A model generated the notes under the pieces. That model was not told the DNA's origin and did not search any database. It saw nothing but the letters and a program-made list of their open reading frames with translations. A stretch of 64,000 nt of DNA, taken from assembly GCF_001956985.1 (NCBI RefSeq), contig NZ_CP019082.1, forward strand, positions 7,378,001 to 7,442,000, given 5' to 3'. Shown piece after piece: positions 1 through 7,686 of the stretch; the first letter of the stretch is position 1; each line of letters begins with the position of its first letter. The translations under genes and the position numbers were made by a program. The DNA comes from Paludisphaera borealis (GTDB taxonomy: Bacteria; Planctomycetota; Planctomycetia; Isosphaerales; Isosphaeraceae).

Positions 1-448
1 CGCCCAGACGGCCACGCCGCTGGCTCAGGCCCTCGCCGCCGTCCGGTCGGTCGCCGCGGGACGGGTCCACCTCGTCCTGAGCGCCGAGGGCGACCAGGAC
101 CGCAACACCCGCCGGGCGCTCGCCGAGGTCGCTGAGTCGGCCGCCGACCGGGTCGTCCTGACCCTCGGCAACCCCCGCTCCGAAAACCCCGACCAGATCC
201 TCGACGACCTCCTCGGCGGCTTCCATCGCCCGGGCAAGGTCCAGGTCGAGCCCGACCGCAAGCGGGCCATCGAGACCGCGCTGGCCGAGGCCCGATGCGG
301 CGACGCCGTACTCGTCGCCGGCAAGGGACGGCACGCCTACCAGATCTTCGCCGACCGCGTCGTCCCGTTCGACGACTTCGCCATCGCCCGCCAGTGGCTC
401 TCCAGCCGTCGCGGCCGCGCCTCGGCCTGGTCGCAGCGTTCCGCCTGA
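1..448 (+). CDS. murE: MurE-like Mur ligase, C-terminal part (5' end outside window)
   Basis: Only the last ~148 codons are present, ending at the TGA at 446-448. The frame carries the Mur ligase C-terminal domain pattern: a GNPRSENP motif where MurE has DNPR, and a GKGRHAYQIF motif where MurE usually has GKGHE-YQ, followed by VVPFDD. MurE adds the third peptide residue (normally meso-diaminopimelate) to UDP-MurNAc-L-Ala-D-Glu in the cytoplasm. The substrate-recognition Asp of DNPR is Gly here, and the Glu of GKGHE is His, so the specificity or even the activity of this copy is open. It could also be a diverged tripeptide synthetase paralogue. Codon use looks native. The next gene is convergent, about 90 bp away. 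Confidence 0.75.
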   Translation, partial: AQTATPLAQALAAVRSVAAGRVHLVLSAEGDQDRNTRRALAEVAESAADRVVLTLGNPRSENPDQILDDLLGGFHRPGKVQVEPDRKRAIETALAEARCGDAVLVAGKGRHAYQIFADRVVPFDDFAIARQWLSSRRGRASAWSQRSA

Positions 449-541
449 CCTACCTTCACCCCACCCACGCCGGTTCGTTTCCGAAAGGCGGGCGGGAGGC
501 GCACGCCCCCCCGCTCGCCCGACGACCGCGCCGACGCCGAC

Positions 542-1648
542 TCACTTGCCCGTGACCCGACCGTACACGTCGCGGAGCGCGGCGCGGAGGTCGAGGATGG
601 TCGGATAGCGCCGGCCGGGGTCTTTCATCAGGCAGCGCTGGATCACCGCGTCGACGTCGCCGGCCAGCCGCTTGTACGGGCGAGGGACCGCCGAGGCCGC
701 CGACGGGGACGGCTGCGACGAATGCTGGCGGTCGAGCGCCGCCAGCGACTTCCCCTTGAAGGGGAGTTCGCCGGTGAGCATCTCGTAAAGGACGACCCCG
801 AACGCATAAATATCAGCGCGAACGTCGACCGAAGCCGGGTCGCGGAACTGCTCGGGGGCCATATAAGCGCCCGTCCCGAGCTTGGCGCCGGTGTGGGTCA
901 GACGCGCGATCTCGCCGCCCTGCGTCGCGGGCGACTCCTCCTCCGAGGTCTCTTTGTCGACCGTCGTCGGCACGGGCGGCGCGTCGCGCGACGGTCTCGA
1001 CGCGAGGGAGGACGAAGCCGGGCCCGAGCCGATCGGTCTCACCGTCTGGTCGCGCGAATCGCTCCAGACGATGCGCTGCGGCGGCTGCACGCGATCGTCG
1101 AGCGGGATCGAGCCGTCGGGCAGCTCGGAGCGGACGGCGATCATCTCCTCGCAGACCCGGGCCAGGCCGAAATCGGTGATCTTGAGAACGCCCGACTGGG
1201 TGACCAGAAGGTTGCCCGGCTTGACGTCGCGGTGGCAGTGCAGGCCCTGCCGCAACGCGTGCTCCATGCCGTTGCAGAACTGGATTCCGAACCGAAGCGC
1301 CTGCGGCAGATCGAGCTTCGGCGTGCCGATCCAGGCGGACAGGTCGCCTCCTCGGACCAGCTCGATCATCACGTACGGCTTGAACCCGAAGATCTCCACC
1401 GCGTGCGCCTGGACGATGTTCTTGTGCTGGCCGAGCTGCACCCAGAGGCGGCATTCGGTGGCGAACCGCGACCGTCGCACGCGATGGCCGAGCAACTCGT
1501 CCTTGAGCGTCTTGAGCGCGACGACCGACTGCTCGCCGTGGCCGAGATGGTCGTTGACCACGTAGACGAGGCTCATGCCCCCCTCGTGGACGGCGAAAAT
1601 CTCGAACCGATCGCCGATCCAGTCGCCCACGCCTCGGACGGCGTTCAT
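542..1648 (-). CDS. Ser/Thr protein kinase with long activation-segment insert
   Basis: A 368-residue Hanks-type kinase. It has an N-lobe VALKTL lysine, the catalytic loop HRDVKPGN, the metal-binding DFGLA and an APE-like YMAPEQF. Between DFG and APE there is an unusually long (roughly 90-residue) insert rich in Ser, Pro, Asp and Glu, where the normal activation segment is about 20-30 residues. No transmembrane helix is visible, so it is probably cytoplasmic. I choose the ATG at 1648 because a GAAGGG stretch lies 8 nt upstream; an in-frame ATG ten codons earlier (1678) is less well placed. The glycine-rich loop is degenerate (EGGMS). The FAD monooxygenase lies upstream on the same strand with a 99 bp gap. 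Substrate unknown. Confidence 0.88.
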   Translation of the reverse strand: MNAVRGVGDWIGDRFEIFAVHEGGMSLVYVVNDHLGHGEQSVVALKTLKDELLGHRVRRSRFATECRLWVQLGQHKNIVQAHAVEIFGFKPYVMIELVRGGDLSAWIGTPKLDLPQALRFGIQFCNGMEHALRQGLHCHRDVKPGNLLVTQSGVLKITDFGLARVCEEMIAVRSELPDGSIPLDDRVQPPQRIVWSDSRDQTVRPIGSGPASSSLASRPSRDAPPVPTTVDKETSEEESPATQGGEIARLTHTGAKLGTGAYMAPEQFRDPASVDVRADIYAFGVVLYEMLTGELPFKGKSLAALDRQHSSQPSPSAASAVPRPYKRLAGDVDAVIQRCLMKDPGRRYPTILDLRAALRDVYGRVTGK

Positions 1649-1747
1649 TTGAAACGCCCTTCGCGGATTTCGTCGCACCAGAGAACGGTCACGAACGACG
1701 CCGATACATCAAGGTCTATTATACGACGCCTTGCCGACGGCCAGGGT

Positions 1748-3466
1748 TCAGCGGAAAATTCGCTTGAGATACTCGCGGAAGGCGAACGCATCGAGCGGTT
1801 GACCACGATAGCCGATGTAGCCGTCGGGACGGATCAGATAGAGACAAGCCCCGACCGCTCCGAACCGGCGATGCAGCGCGTTGGTCGGATCGGCCAGCCG
1901 TTGCCCTTTCCAGGCGGGCGAGGGCTCGACCGGGAGCTTGGGCTCGACCAGGATCGGCCGGATTCGACCGACCCGCCGCGGCGACACGAACTCCTCGGCG
2001 AGGAATTCGACCTCCAACGCGCCGGATTCGGGCTCGGTCCCCTGAAAGACGAGCAAAACGTGCCCGCCGCCGAGGCCGCCCTCAAAGACGACGTCCGACA
2101 GCCGCCGCTCCCTCCCCGTGGCCGGGTCGGACGTCCCGATCGGGGGATCGGGCATGCGATCGCCGGCTCGAGGGCCGCGTCGAAACGCACGCTCGGCCTT
2201 GAACGCCGTGCCTCCCCCTTGCCGGAGCGCCATGAACCAGCCGGGAGCGTCCTTGGCGACGATCGGACTGTCGCGATAGCCGACGGCCAGCTCGGAAAGC
2301 TCCAGCGACGCCTTCCGACGCACGACGCCGAGGCGAGAGAGCACGCGGAAAAGACCGTTCCGAAGGCCCCGGGCCAGGGGATTGTGCAGGGTCACGACCC
2401 GGGTCATCAGGTCGGTGCCTCGCAACACCGCCAGCGCCACCGGCCGACGCTCGGCGTCGTACGAATCGAGGAGCCCCGCGCTCGCCTCGCCGCGAACCGC
2501 CAGGGCGAGCTTCCAGGCGAGATTGACGGCGTCCTGAACGCCAGTGTTCATCCCCTGCCCGCCCGCCGGGCTGTGCAAGTGAGCCGCATCGCCGGCCACG
2601 AAGCATCGTCCACTCCGGAACCGATCGACCACGCGCCGGCGGATGCCGAACGACGACGTCCACGACGGCTGATCGACGGTCGCCTCGGGAGCCGCATGGC
2701 GGTTCACCAGCTCTCGAAATCGGGCCACGATCGCATCGGAGGAGTCGGCCTCGACCAGCCCGGTCGTGTCGACCAGCCGCCAGCGGCCGGCCTCGGGCAA
2801 CGGAAAGCTCGCGAGCGGCCCCCCCGGAGTCAACACCACCGAAATCTCGTCGGCGGGCTTCGACCAATCCAGCCGAACGTCGGCGAGCAAGAAGCGTTGC
2901 TCGTAATCGCCCCCCTTGAAGGCGAGCCCCAACCCATGCCGGACCGCGCTTCGGGAACCGTCGCAGCCGACCAGCCAGCGGGCGCGGATCCGGCTCGTCT
3001 GGCCCGAGGCGTTCTTCAACTCGGCCGTCGCGCCGTCGTCGTCGGCCGTGAACGACGCCAGCCGGGTCCCCCAGGTCACGCCGCCCCCCAGTTCGGAAAG
3101 CCGATCGATCAAGATCCGCTCGGTCCGCGACTGCGGGAGGCAGAGCACGAACGGATACCTCGTGTCGTCGAGGTCGAAGGCCAGCCGCATGCCGGTGATC
3201 CGCGTCAGGCCGTTGTAAACGCTCAGCCCGTTCAGACGGCGCCCCTCGGCGACCATCGCGTCGGCCACGCCGAGCCGCTGAAACGCCTCCAGCGTCCGGG
3301 CGTGAATCCCCAGCGCCCGGGATTCGCGAATCGGCGTCGGCCCGTCGTCATCGTCCACCAGGACGCATTCGACGCCCTGACGACGCAGCTCGCAGGCCAG
3401 GCTCAGGCCGACGGGCCCCGCTCCGACGACGAGCACATCCACGATACGATCAACCGACTCCGCCAT
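1748..3466 (-). CDS. FAD-dependent aromatic monooxygenase (PheA/TfdB type)
   Basis: About 572 residues. It starts at the ATG at 3466, which puts the Rossmann GAGPVG dinucleotide motif at residues ~14-19. An internal GCDGSRSAVR (DG motif) and a CFVAGDAAH-x-HSPAGGQG segment (GD motif that contacts the FAD ribityl chain) define the para-hydroxybenzoate-hydroxylase fold class. The C-terminal ~150 residues resemble the thioredoxin-like domain of phenol hydroxylase-type enzymes and end with a RPDGYIGYRG motif. Such enzymes use NAD(P)H and O2 to hydroxylate phenolic substrates or polyketides; the substrate here cannot be read. The reading frame extends upstream to 3592, but that part is low-complexity and probably not translated. 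Confidence 0.88.
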   Translation of the reverse strand: MAESVDRIVDVLVVGAGPVGLSLACELRRQGVECVLVDDDDGPTPIRESRALGIHARTLEAFQRLGVADAMVAEGRRLNGLSVYNGLTRITGMRLAFDLDDTRYPFVLCLPQSRTERILIDRLSELGGGVTWGTRLASFTADDDGATAELKNASGQTSRIRARWLVGCDGSRSAVRHGLGLAFKGGDYEQRFLLADVRLDWSKPADEISVVLTPGGPLASFPLPEAGRWRLVDTTGLVEADSSDAIVARFRELVNRHAAPEATVDQPSWTSSFGIRRRVVDRFRSGRCFVAGDAAHLHSPAGGQGMNTGVQDAVNLAWKLALAVRGEASAGLLDSYDAERRPVALAVLRGTDLMTRVVTLHNPLARGLRNGLFRVLSRLGVVRRKASLELSELAVGYRDSPIVAKDAPGWFMALRQGGGTAFKAERAFRRGPRAGDRMPDPPIGTSDPATGRERRLSDVVFEGGLGGGHVLLVFQGTEPESGALEVEFLAEEFVSPRRVGRIRPILVEPKLPVEPSPAWKGQRLADPTNALHRRFGAVGACLYLIRPDGYIGYRGQPLDAFAFREYLKRIFR

Positions 3467-3999
3467 GCCCGACCCCTGCTCGCGACCACCCGACGACCCA
3501 ACCCCTCGCCCGGAAGCCCGCCGCTGATCGCAACGCGAGGGAGTTCCACCCAACCCTTCACTATGGATCGGCCGACTCGCCAAGTAAACCAAGCTGTTCT
3601 GGGCTCAATGCCGAGACCGACGCCACTACAAACCGCCGACGATGGTCCGGCGGCCAGGATCTACGCCGAGCGGGAACGTGTGGGAACTCTCGAAACCCGG
3701 CGCAAGGTGGGTGCCTTCACGGCGGCGCCGGGAGAGCGGGCGAGCAACCTTTTGGAACTCAAGCAATGTTTCGTCGAGCTTGGCGACCGGTTCTTGGCCG
3801 AGGGCGTCCCGGCGCCACAAGGTCAGCCCGACCGCCCACGCCTTCAGGCCGAAACATCCTGTACGAGGGCCTGAAGGAAAAGGGCGAGATGTTGGTTCTC
3901 AGTACGGCCGTCGAGCCATGGGGCTGAGAGGCTTGTTGATGGGGCGCCGCCTCGTCGGCGACGGAAAAAAGGACGGTCGTCTGAACCGTCGCGCGGCCG
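3467..3999. other. Gap of ~530 bp without a supported gene
   Basis: Short frames exist on both strands (for instance a plus-strand tail at 3853-3927 ending in a TGA), but none shows a family motif, a ribosome site or consistent codon use. It could hold a gene remnant. The right end contains the terminator of the following minus-strand gene. Confidence 0.5.
3964..3991 (-). terminator. Rho-independent terminator of the DUF4287/DUF5655 gene
   Basis: Read on the minus strand, GACGGT and ACCGTC form a 6-bp stem around a 7-nt loop, followed by a C and six T residues. It lies just after the stop codon at 4000. Confidence 0.75.
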
Positions 4000-4626
4000 T
4001 CAGGCGTCGAGATCGTAGGCCCACCGAAGCCATCGCTTGACTTCCGCGTTCACGTCCGTGAGAGTCCGGATCGGGACGACGTGGGAGATGCGGTCCTTCT
4101 TGGCGAAGCCGCCGGTGTCGATCAGCCTGCCGGTCGGCTCCATGTCCTGCAACGCGAAGCCGAGGTCGATCCGAACGCCGCCGACCGGCTTGATCTCGGC
4201 GAACACGTGCTTGCGATAGAGGGGGACGACCGTCTTGCAAGGACAGATCCGAACGTCGTCGCCGAGCGCCATGCATAGTTCGAGGATCTTGTCGCAGATC
4301 GGCCGCAAGGCCGACGTCTTGCCGCTGAACATTGAGGCGACGTAGCCGCCGGCCGCCTTCAGATAGGCCGTCGGATCGCCGTCCTCCGCGCCGCGGCCCT
4401 CGGCGAGCTCGGCGATCCACCAAGCTCCGTTGGTCCCCAGGCCGTGCTCCGACTTCAGCCACGCGCGGCGCTCGCGCTCGGAGTCGGGGCCGTCCTCATG
4501 GACAAGCTCGATCCACTCTTCGAGAGCCCGGCCGGTCTTGCCCGCCAGGCCCGCGATCCAGGCTTGCTTCATCGCGACGCTTGGGTGCACGCTGTAGGAT
4601 GCGGTCGCCCGCTTGAGTCTCGTCAC
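4000..4626 (-). CDS. DUF4287 / DUF5655 domain protein
   Basis: About 208 residues. The N-terminal third holds the TGRALEEWIELVHEDG pattern of DUF4287, and the C-terminal part has the DUF5655 pattern (CPCKTVVPLYRKHVFAEIKP, then RIDLGFAL and a final WLRWAYDLDA). These domains often occur together in small bacterial proteins of unknown function. I choose the GTG at 4626 because GGGAGG sits 5 nt upstream. The longer frame starting with TTG at 4659 would begin about 10 nt after the predicted transcription start. A consensus promoter and a terminator bracket the gene, so it is probably monocistronic. Confidence 0.82.
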   Translation of the reverse strand: MTRLKRATASYSVHPSVAMKQAWIAGLAGKTGRALEEWIELVHEDGPDSERERRAWLKSEHGLGTNGAWWIAELAEGRGAEDGDPTAYLKAAGGYVASMFSGKTSALRPICDKILELCMALGDDVRICPCKTVVPLYRKHVFAEIKPVGGVRIDLGFALQDMEPTGRLIDTGGFAKKDRISHVVPIRTLTDVNAEVKRWLRWAYDLDA

Positions 4627-4675
4627 CGATGCCTCCCACTTTGTAGTAACTTTCCCCAAATCGCAATCGCCGTTG

Positions 4676-4704
4676 ATTTTACGAAATTTTTAACCATCCG
4701 TCAA
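4676..4704 (-). promoter_or_regulatory. Sigma-70 type promoter for the DUF4287/DUF5655 gene
   Basis: On the minus strand TTGACG (4699-4704) and TAAAAT (4676-4681) are separated by 17 nt, close to the sigma-70 consensus. The region is locally A/T-rich in otherwise GC-rich DNA. The predicted start of transcription near 4669 leaves a leader of about 40 nt before the GTG. Confidence 0.75.
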
Positions 4705-5104
4705 TCACGAGCCGACTGGCCGTCCCGGGGGCTCGAACCGGCAAAGGCGGTCGGCGCATGCGGCGATCGACGCACGGCGAGGCCGGCGGACGACGGCGCG
4801 CAGAGCGAACGTCCGGCCGGGCGACGATCGACTCGCTCGATGAACGTGGAGCGAACGACCGGCCCCGCCTGAACGCACGGCCGGAGTGTTCATTTGTATC
4901 GGATTAGCGGCGCGTTGTGCGGACGTCGAACGATCGAGGGGATGAGAGAGGCGTTGGCTCAGAGGCTCCTTGGCTCGTCTCGTGGGGTGAAAAACTCGAC
5001 GTTTTCGGTCCGTGCGCGAACCGAGACGGCTCCATCCGGAGGAAAAACGTCGAAGGGGCTTCCAGGACAAGGGACGAGCCGAGGCTGGGACGACGAGCCG
5101 TCGA
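4705..5104. other. Gap of ~400 bp, no gene seen
   Basis: No frame has recognisable motifs or a good ribosome site. It separates the promoter of the DUF4287/DUF5655 gene from the end of the Xre regulator. Confidence 0.5.
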
Positions 5105-5614
5105 TTATTCGGACGGGCTGCGCGGGCGTCCGCGACCTCGCCTCGGGGCTTCGACGTCGAGGGCCGAGACGTAGCGACTCGTCTCGCTGGCCGCCGGGGG
5201 CGGAATGATCGGCAGGAGCCGGAACGACTCCTCGACGATCCGGGCGACCCCATCGGCCAGGGGAGAGCCCAGGAGGAGTCGAAACTTCTCCATCAGCTCG
5301 TCGGCCCGCTCGCCCGACAGCGAGCGCTCGCCCCCCGCGGAGAGGAACGCGCTTGGCGAATGGACCGAAGTCATCGCCATCGACTCTTCGGGCTCGCCGC
5401 TGTCGGCCAGCAAGGGAGTCGAATCCAAGAGGATCTCCAGCGGCACCCCAAGGGCTCGGGAGATCCGTCGAAGGGTCCCCGCCTGCGGCTTGCTGGTGTT
5501 GCCACGCTCGATCTGGTACAGGGCGGTCCGCGAAATCTTGGCCCGATTGGCCAGTTCGTCGGGCCCCCACCCCTTTGCGTAACGCAGATCGCGAATTCGC
5601 TTCGCCAGGTTCAT
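5105..5614 (-). CDS. Xre-family transcriptional regulator with AT-hook-like tail
   Basis: 169 residues. The N-terminus (about residues 1-62) is a clear HTH_3/Xre domain: LAKRIRDLRYAKGW, then ELANRAKISRTALYQIERG and LRRISRALGVPLEILL. The middle is a low-complexity linker with a short helical segment (residues ~100-130). The C-terminus carries RRGRGRPR, the core of an AT-hook, which could add minor-groove contacts. A palindrome-like inverted repeat lies 55-85 bp upstream in an A/T-rich stretch and could be its own operator. Target genes are unknown; neighbours on both sides are separated by long gaps. Confidence 0.88.
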   Translation of the reverse strand: MNLAKRIRDLRYAKGWGPDELANRAKISRTALYQIERGNTSKPQAGTLRRISRALGVPLEILLDSTPLLADSGEPEESMAMTSVHSPSAFLSAGGERSLSGERADELMEKFRLLLGSPLADGVARIVEESFRLLPIIPPPAASETSRYVSALDVEAPRRGRGRPRSPSE

Positions 5615-5669
5615 GGATCATCTCACTTCTAGCGTCGGACTATCAATTCGGATATGAATCAGGCAGTGG

Positions 5670-5699
5670 ATTCCATCACAACGCGGAGTCCGATGGAAT
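5670..5699. promoter_or_regulatory. Inverted repeat upstream of the Xre gene, possible operator
   Basis: ATTCCATC (5670-5677) and its exact reverse complement GATGGAAT (5692-5699) are separated by 14 nt. With one extra base the match extends into GTGG...GGCAC. The position upstream of the regulator suggests autoregulation; this is inference from placement. Confidence 0.45.
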
Positions 5700-6315
5700 G
5701 GCACTGAATAGAATGATACATCTCCCTCAAAAAAAATCAATTGCGAACTGGATAAAAGAGCCTTCATAAGAAAGTCGCCGGCCGCGCCAACCGAATTAAG
5801 CGTGAGATCCAACCGTCAGGCCCCCCGACAATCCGCCGGCCTGCCGCCCAAGTCGCCCAGGAACCCCGGCCGGCCGGGGTTCCTGGGCGAGCCGTCGGGA
5901 ATTCTCTCGCCGCGCGACCGGTCCGCCGCCCCCGAACCGCGCGAACGGCGCAACTCGCCCAGGGGCGAGCACGAACAGCAGCCCCAGGTCGCACCGCCGA
6001 TCGCCGATGGAGCCTCAAGGAAACGCTCCGGCGAGCAGCCGAGCCGGATCGGCGCGGCGTCACCCCCTCCCACTCCTCAAGCCTGGCGAAGTGAATCCAG
6101 CGTTCCGTGAATGCCTGCAAACAAATCTCATGTTTCCCTGCCTCTTACGGCGGGATCAAATCAACATAAATCGTATCGAAGTCCTAAACCCCTAAGACTG
6201 CCGACCGCCGAGGCGAGCCACGCTGCGAGAATCTTAGTTTCGAGGTCCGAGGGCCGTGACGGGATTACTTTAGCGACGCCCGACCTCGTCGATTTCAGGC
6301 ATCTTGCCCCAGCCC

Positions 6316-6366
6316 GTGTTGCAAATTCGCAACACCTTGTGGGTGGTCGTCACAATCCACTATAAA
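6316..6366 (+). promoter_or_regulatory. 20-bp palindrome next to a promoter-like sequence
   Basis: GTGTTGCAAATTCGCAACAC at 6316-6335 has perfect 7-bp arms. One base after it begins TTGTGG (6337-6342), followed after 18 nt by TATAAA (6361-6366). This looks like a repressor or activator site beside a promoter reading towards the gene at 6738. The intervening leader of ~370 nt is unusually long. Confidence 0.5.
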
Positions 6367-6737
6367 TCGAGTCTCCTGGGCGAATCGTGGCCCCGTGCGG
6401 AAAAAATGAGCCTGAACGTGTAAGTTCCCGCGGCCGGCGGCGTCTTTATTCTCGAAGCGCCGTCTTGCTATCACGCTTCAGTCGGGTACAAGCAGCATAT
6501 GCACACGCAAACGACGAGGGAATCCCTCAGCGGCCATCATATGCTTGCACTCACCCGGCGCGTCGTGCTTCGGATCTCGGTCGTGCGCCCTCGGGTCGGG
6601 GAGTCGGAGGCGTGATCGCGGGATGATTTTCTCGATCGTGGGACGGGAACCTTCCCGTAGAAGCGAGCCCGCCTCGCATCAGGCGGCCGGAATGCGGCGT
6701 CGGATCAACAGTCGAACCCCCCGCCGAGGCTAATGCC

Positions 6738-7355
6738 GTGATGAACTCAGACCACATGCAGGGGTTGTTCTGGACCACATCTCGCCAAGGGCTCTCGCTC
6801 GTCGAGCGCCCGCGAGTTCCTTCCTACCGGGTTGGCGAGCCGCTCATCGCTGGGCGTTCACGGTGGCCGGTGGGCGTCCAGTACAGTTTCGGCGTCGAGG
6901 GGCACCAGTTGACGCTGTTCGCCTCGACGATTCATCCTCGAATCGTCGAGGACGTCCGCCTGGGCGATGCGGAGTTCGCGCTGGTCGGCGGGTCGCCGGT
7001 CTTCCTCCTGGCGTACCGCCTGGGCGCAACGGCCGAGTGGAACGCCGTGCCGTTCGGCTGGCACCTCCAGCACCCCGAATCGCGCGCCGTGCCGGCCTCG
7101 CATCCGTCGCCCGAGAACCGCGCCTTGCTCTGGATCTCGCTGGTCGGTGCCAACGATGGCATCATCCATGCTCAACGTGGGGTCGCCCTCAGCCCGGCCT
7201 TCACCCGCACCCTTCACCGGGCGATTCAGAACCAGGCGACGGCGTTGTTCAACCCGCTCGACTGCATGCTCGCACTTTCTGAAATCCTCCGCGACGAGCC
7301 CAGCTTGTCGCGGCGGATCGATGCGGCCAACGTCCGGACCATGGCCAACGCGTAA
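6738..7355 (+). CDS. Conserved-looking protein of unknown function
   Basis: 205 residues starting with GTG-ATG (6738/6741). Either codon could start translation; a GAGG lies about 10 nt upstream. The protein has no signal peptide or membrane segment, contains no motif I recognise, and has balanced hydrophobic and charged content consistent with a folded soluble protein. It has a regular run of aromatic and aliphatic residues (EWNAVPFGWHL, ALLWISLVGANDGIIHAQRG) and a helical C-terminus. Native GC-biased codon use supports a real gene. It stands alone between two long gaps. Function cannot be assigned. Confidence 0.7.
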   Translation: MMNSDHMQGLFWTTSRQGLSLVERPRVPSYRVGEPLIAGRSRWPVGVQYSFGVEGHQLTLFASTIHPRIVEDVRLGDAEFALVGGSPVFLLAYRLGATAEWNAVPFGWHLQHPESRAVPASHPSPENRALLWISLVGANDGIIHAQRGVALSPAFTRTLHRAIQNQATALFNPLDCMLALSEILRDEPSLSRRIDAANVRTMANA

Positions 7356-7430
7356 TTGACGACGCATTGGCTCGATGGGTTCGGCCCCCCCCCACGCCAC
7401 CCATCCGCGACCGCACGCATGAATCGTCGC

Positions 7431-7650
7431 TATAATCTCGTAAAGTAGCCGTTCGTAGGGCGGACACGACGACGACGATCGATAGGCAAGTAATAGCGAC
7501 CCTAAGCGACCATAATAGACAAATAACGCCTGTCCCTAATAGCCCAAGCCCAACCAGGCATAACTAAGCCGCAGCCCCTTATCATCTAATCTAAGTCTCA
7601 AGGGCGCCGTGAGTTCCACTTCCGGAACCCAAGGCGCCCCTCTTTTTTTC
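7431..7650 (+). ncRNA. Candidate non-coding transcript with strong terminator
   Basis: A perfect TATAAT lies at 7431-7436, with no clear -35 element. About 165 nt later a nested hairpin starts: GGGCGCC (7602-7608) pairs with GGCGCCC (7633-7639), and GTTCC/GGAAC pair inside it. It ends in a run of seven T residues, a classic plus-strand terminator. The enclosed sequence is A/T-richer than its surroundings, has no open frame worth calling, and contains a further GCCTG/CAGGC stem. It could instead be the 3' untranslated part of the gene ending at 7355. No known RNA family was recognised. Confidence 0.4.
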
Positions 7651-7686
7651 GACCTCGGCTTCGGCTTCGCTGAACGAGGGGCGACG

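Larger units (their letters stand above)
5615..6737. other. Long intergenic region of ~1.1 kb
   Basis: No convincing gene on either strand. The first 150 bp, upstream of the Xre gene, are A/T-rich. The right part holds a perfect palindrome beside a promoter-like sequence (6316-6366) and then about 370 nt of untranslated DNA before the next gene. A second short inverted repeat around AGCATATG lies near 6493-6547. Confidence 0.5.

Noticed and set aside
722-3874. Plus-strand frame of ~1050 codons
   Set aside because: It runs antisense across the kinase and the FAD monooxygenase, has no motif, and owes its length to high GC and lack of stop codons.
3642-3927. Possible gene remnant ending in a plausible-looking short C-terminus (3853-3927)
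   Set aside because: No start, ribosome site or family motif. It could be a decayed gene, but I cannot show it.
4720-4760. tRNA-like TCGAACC stretch
   Set aside because: No acceptor stem or cloverleaf could be drawn around it on either strand.
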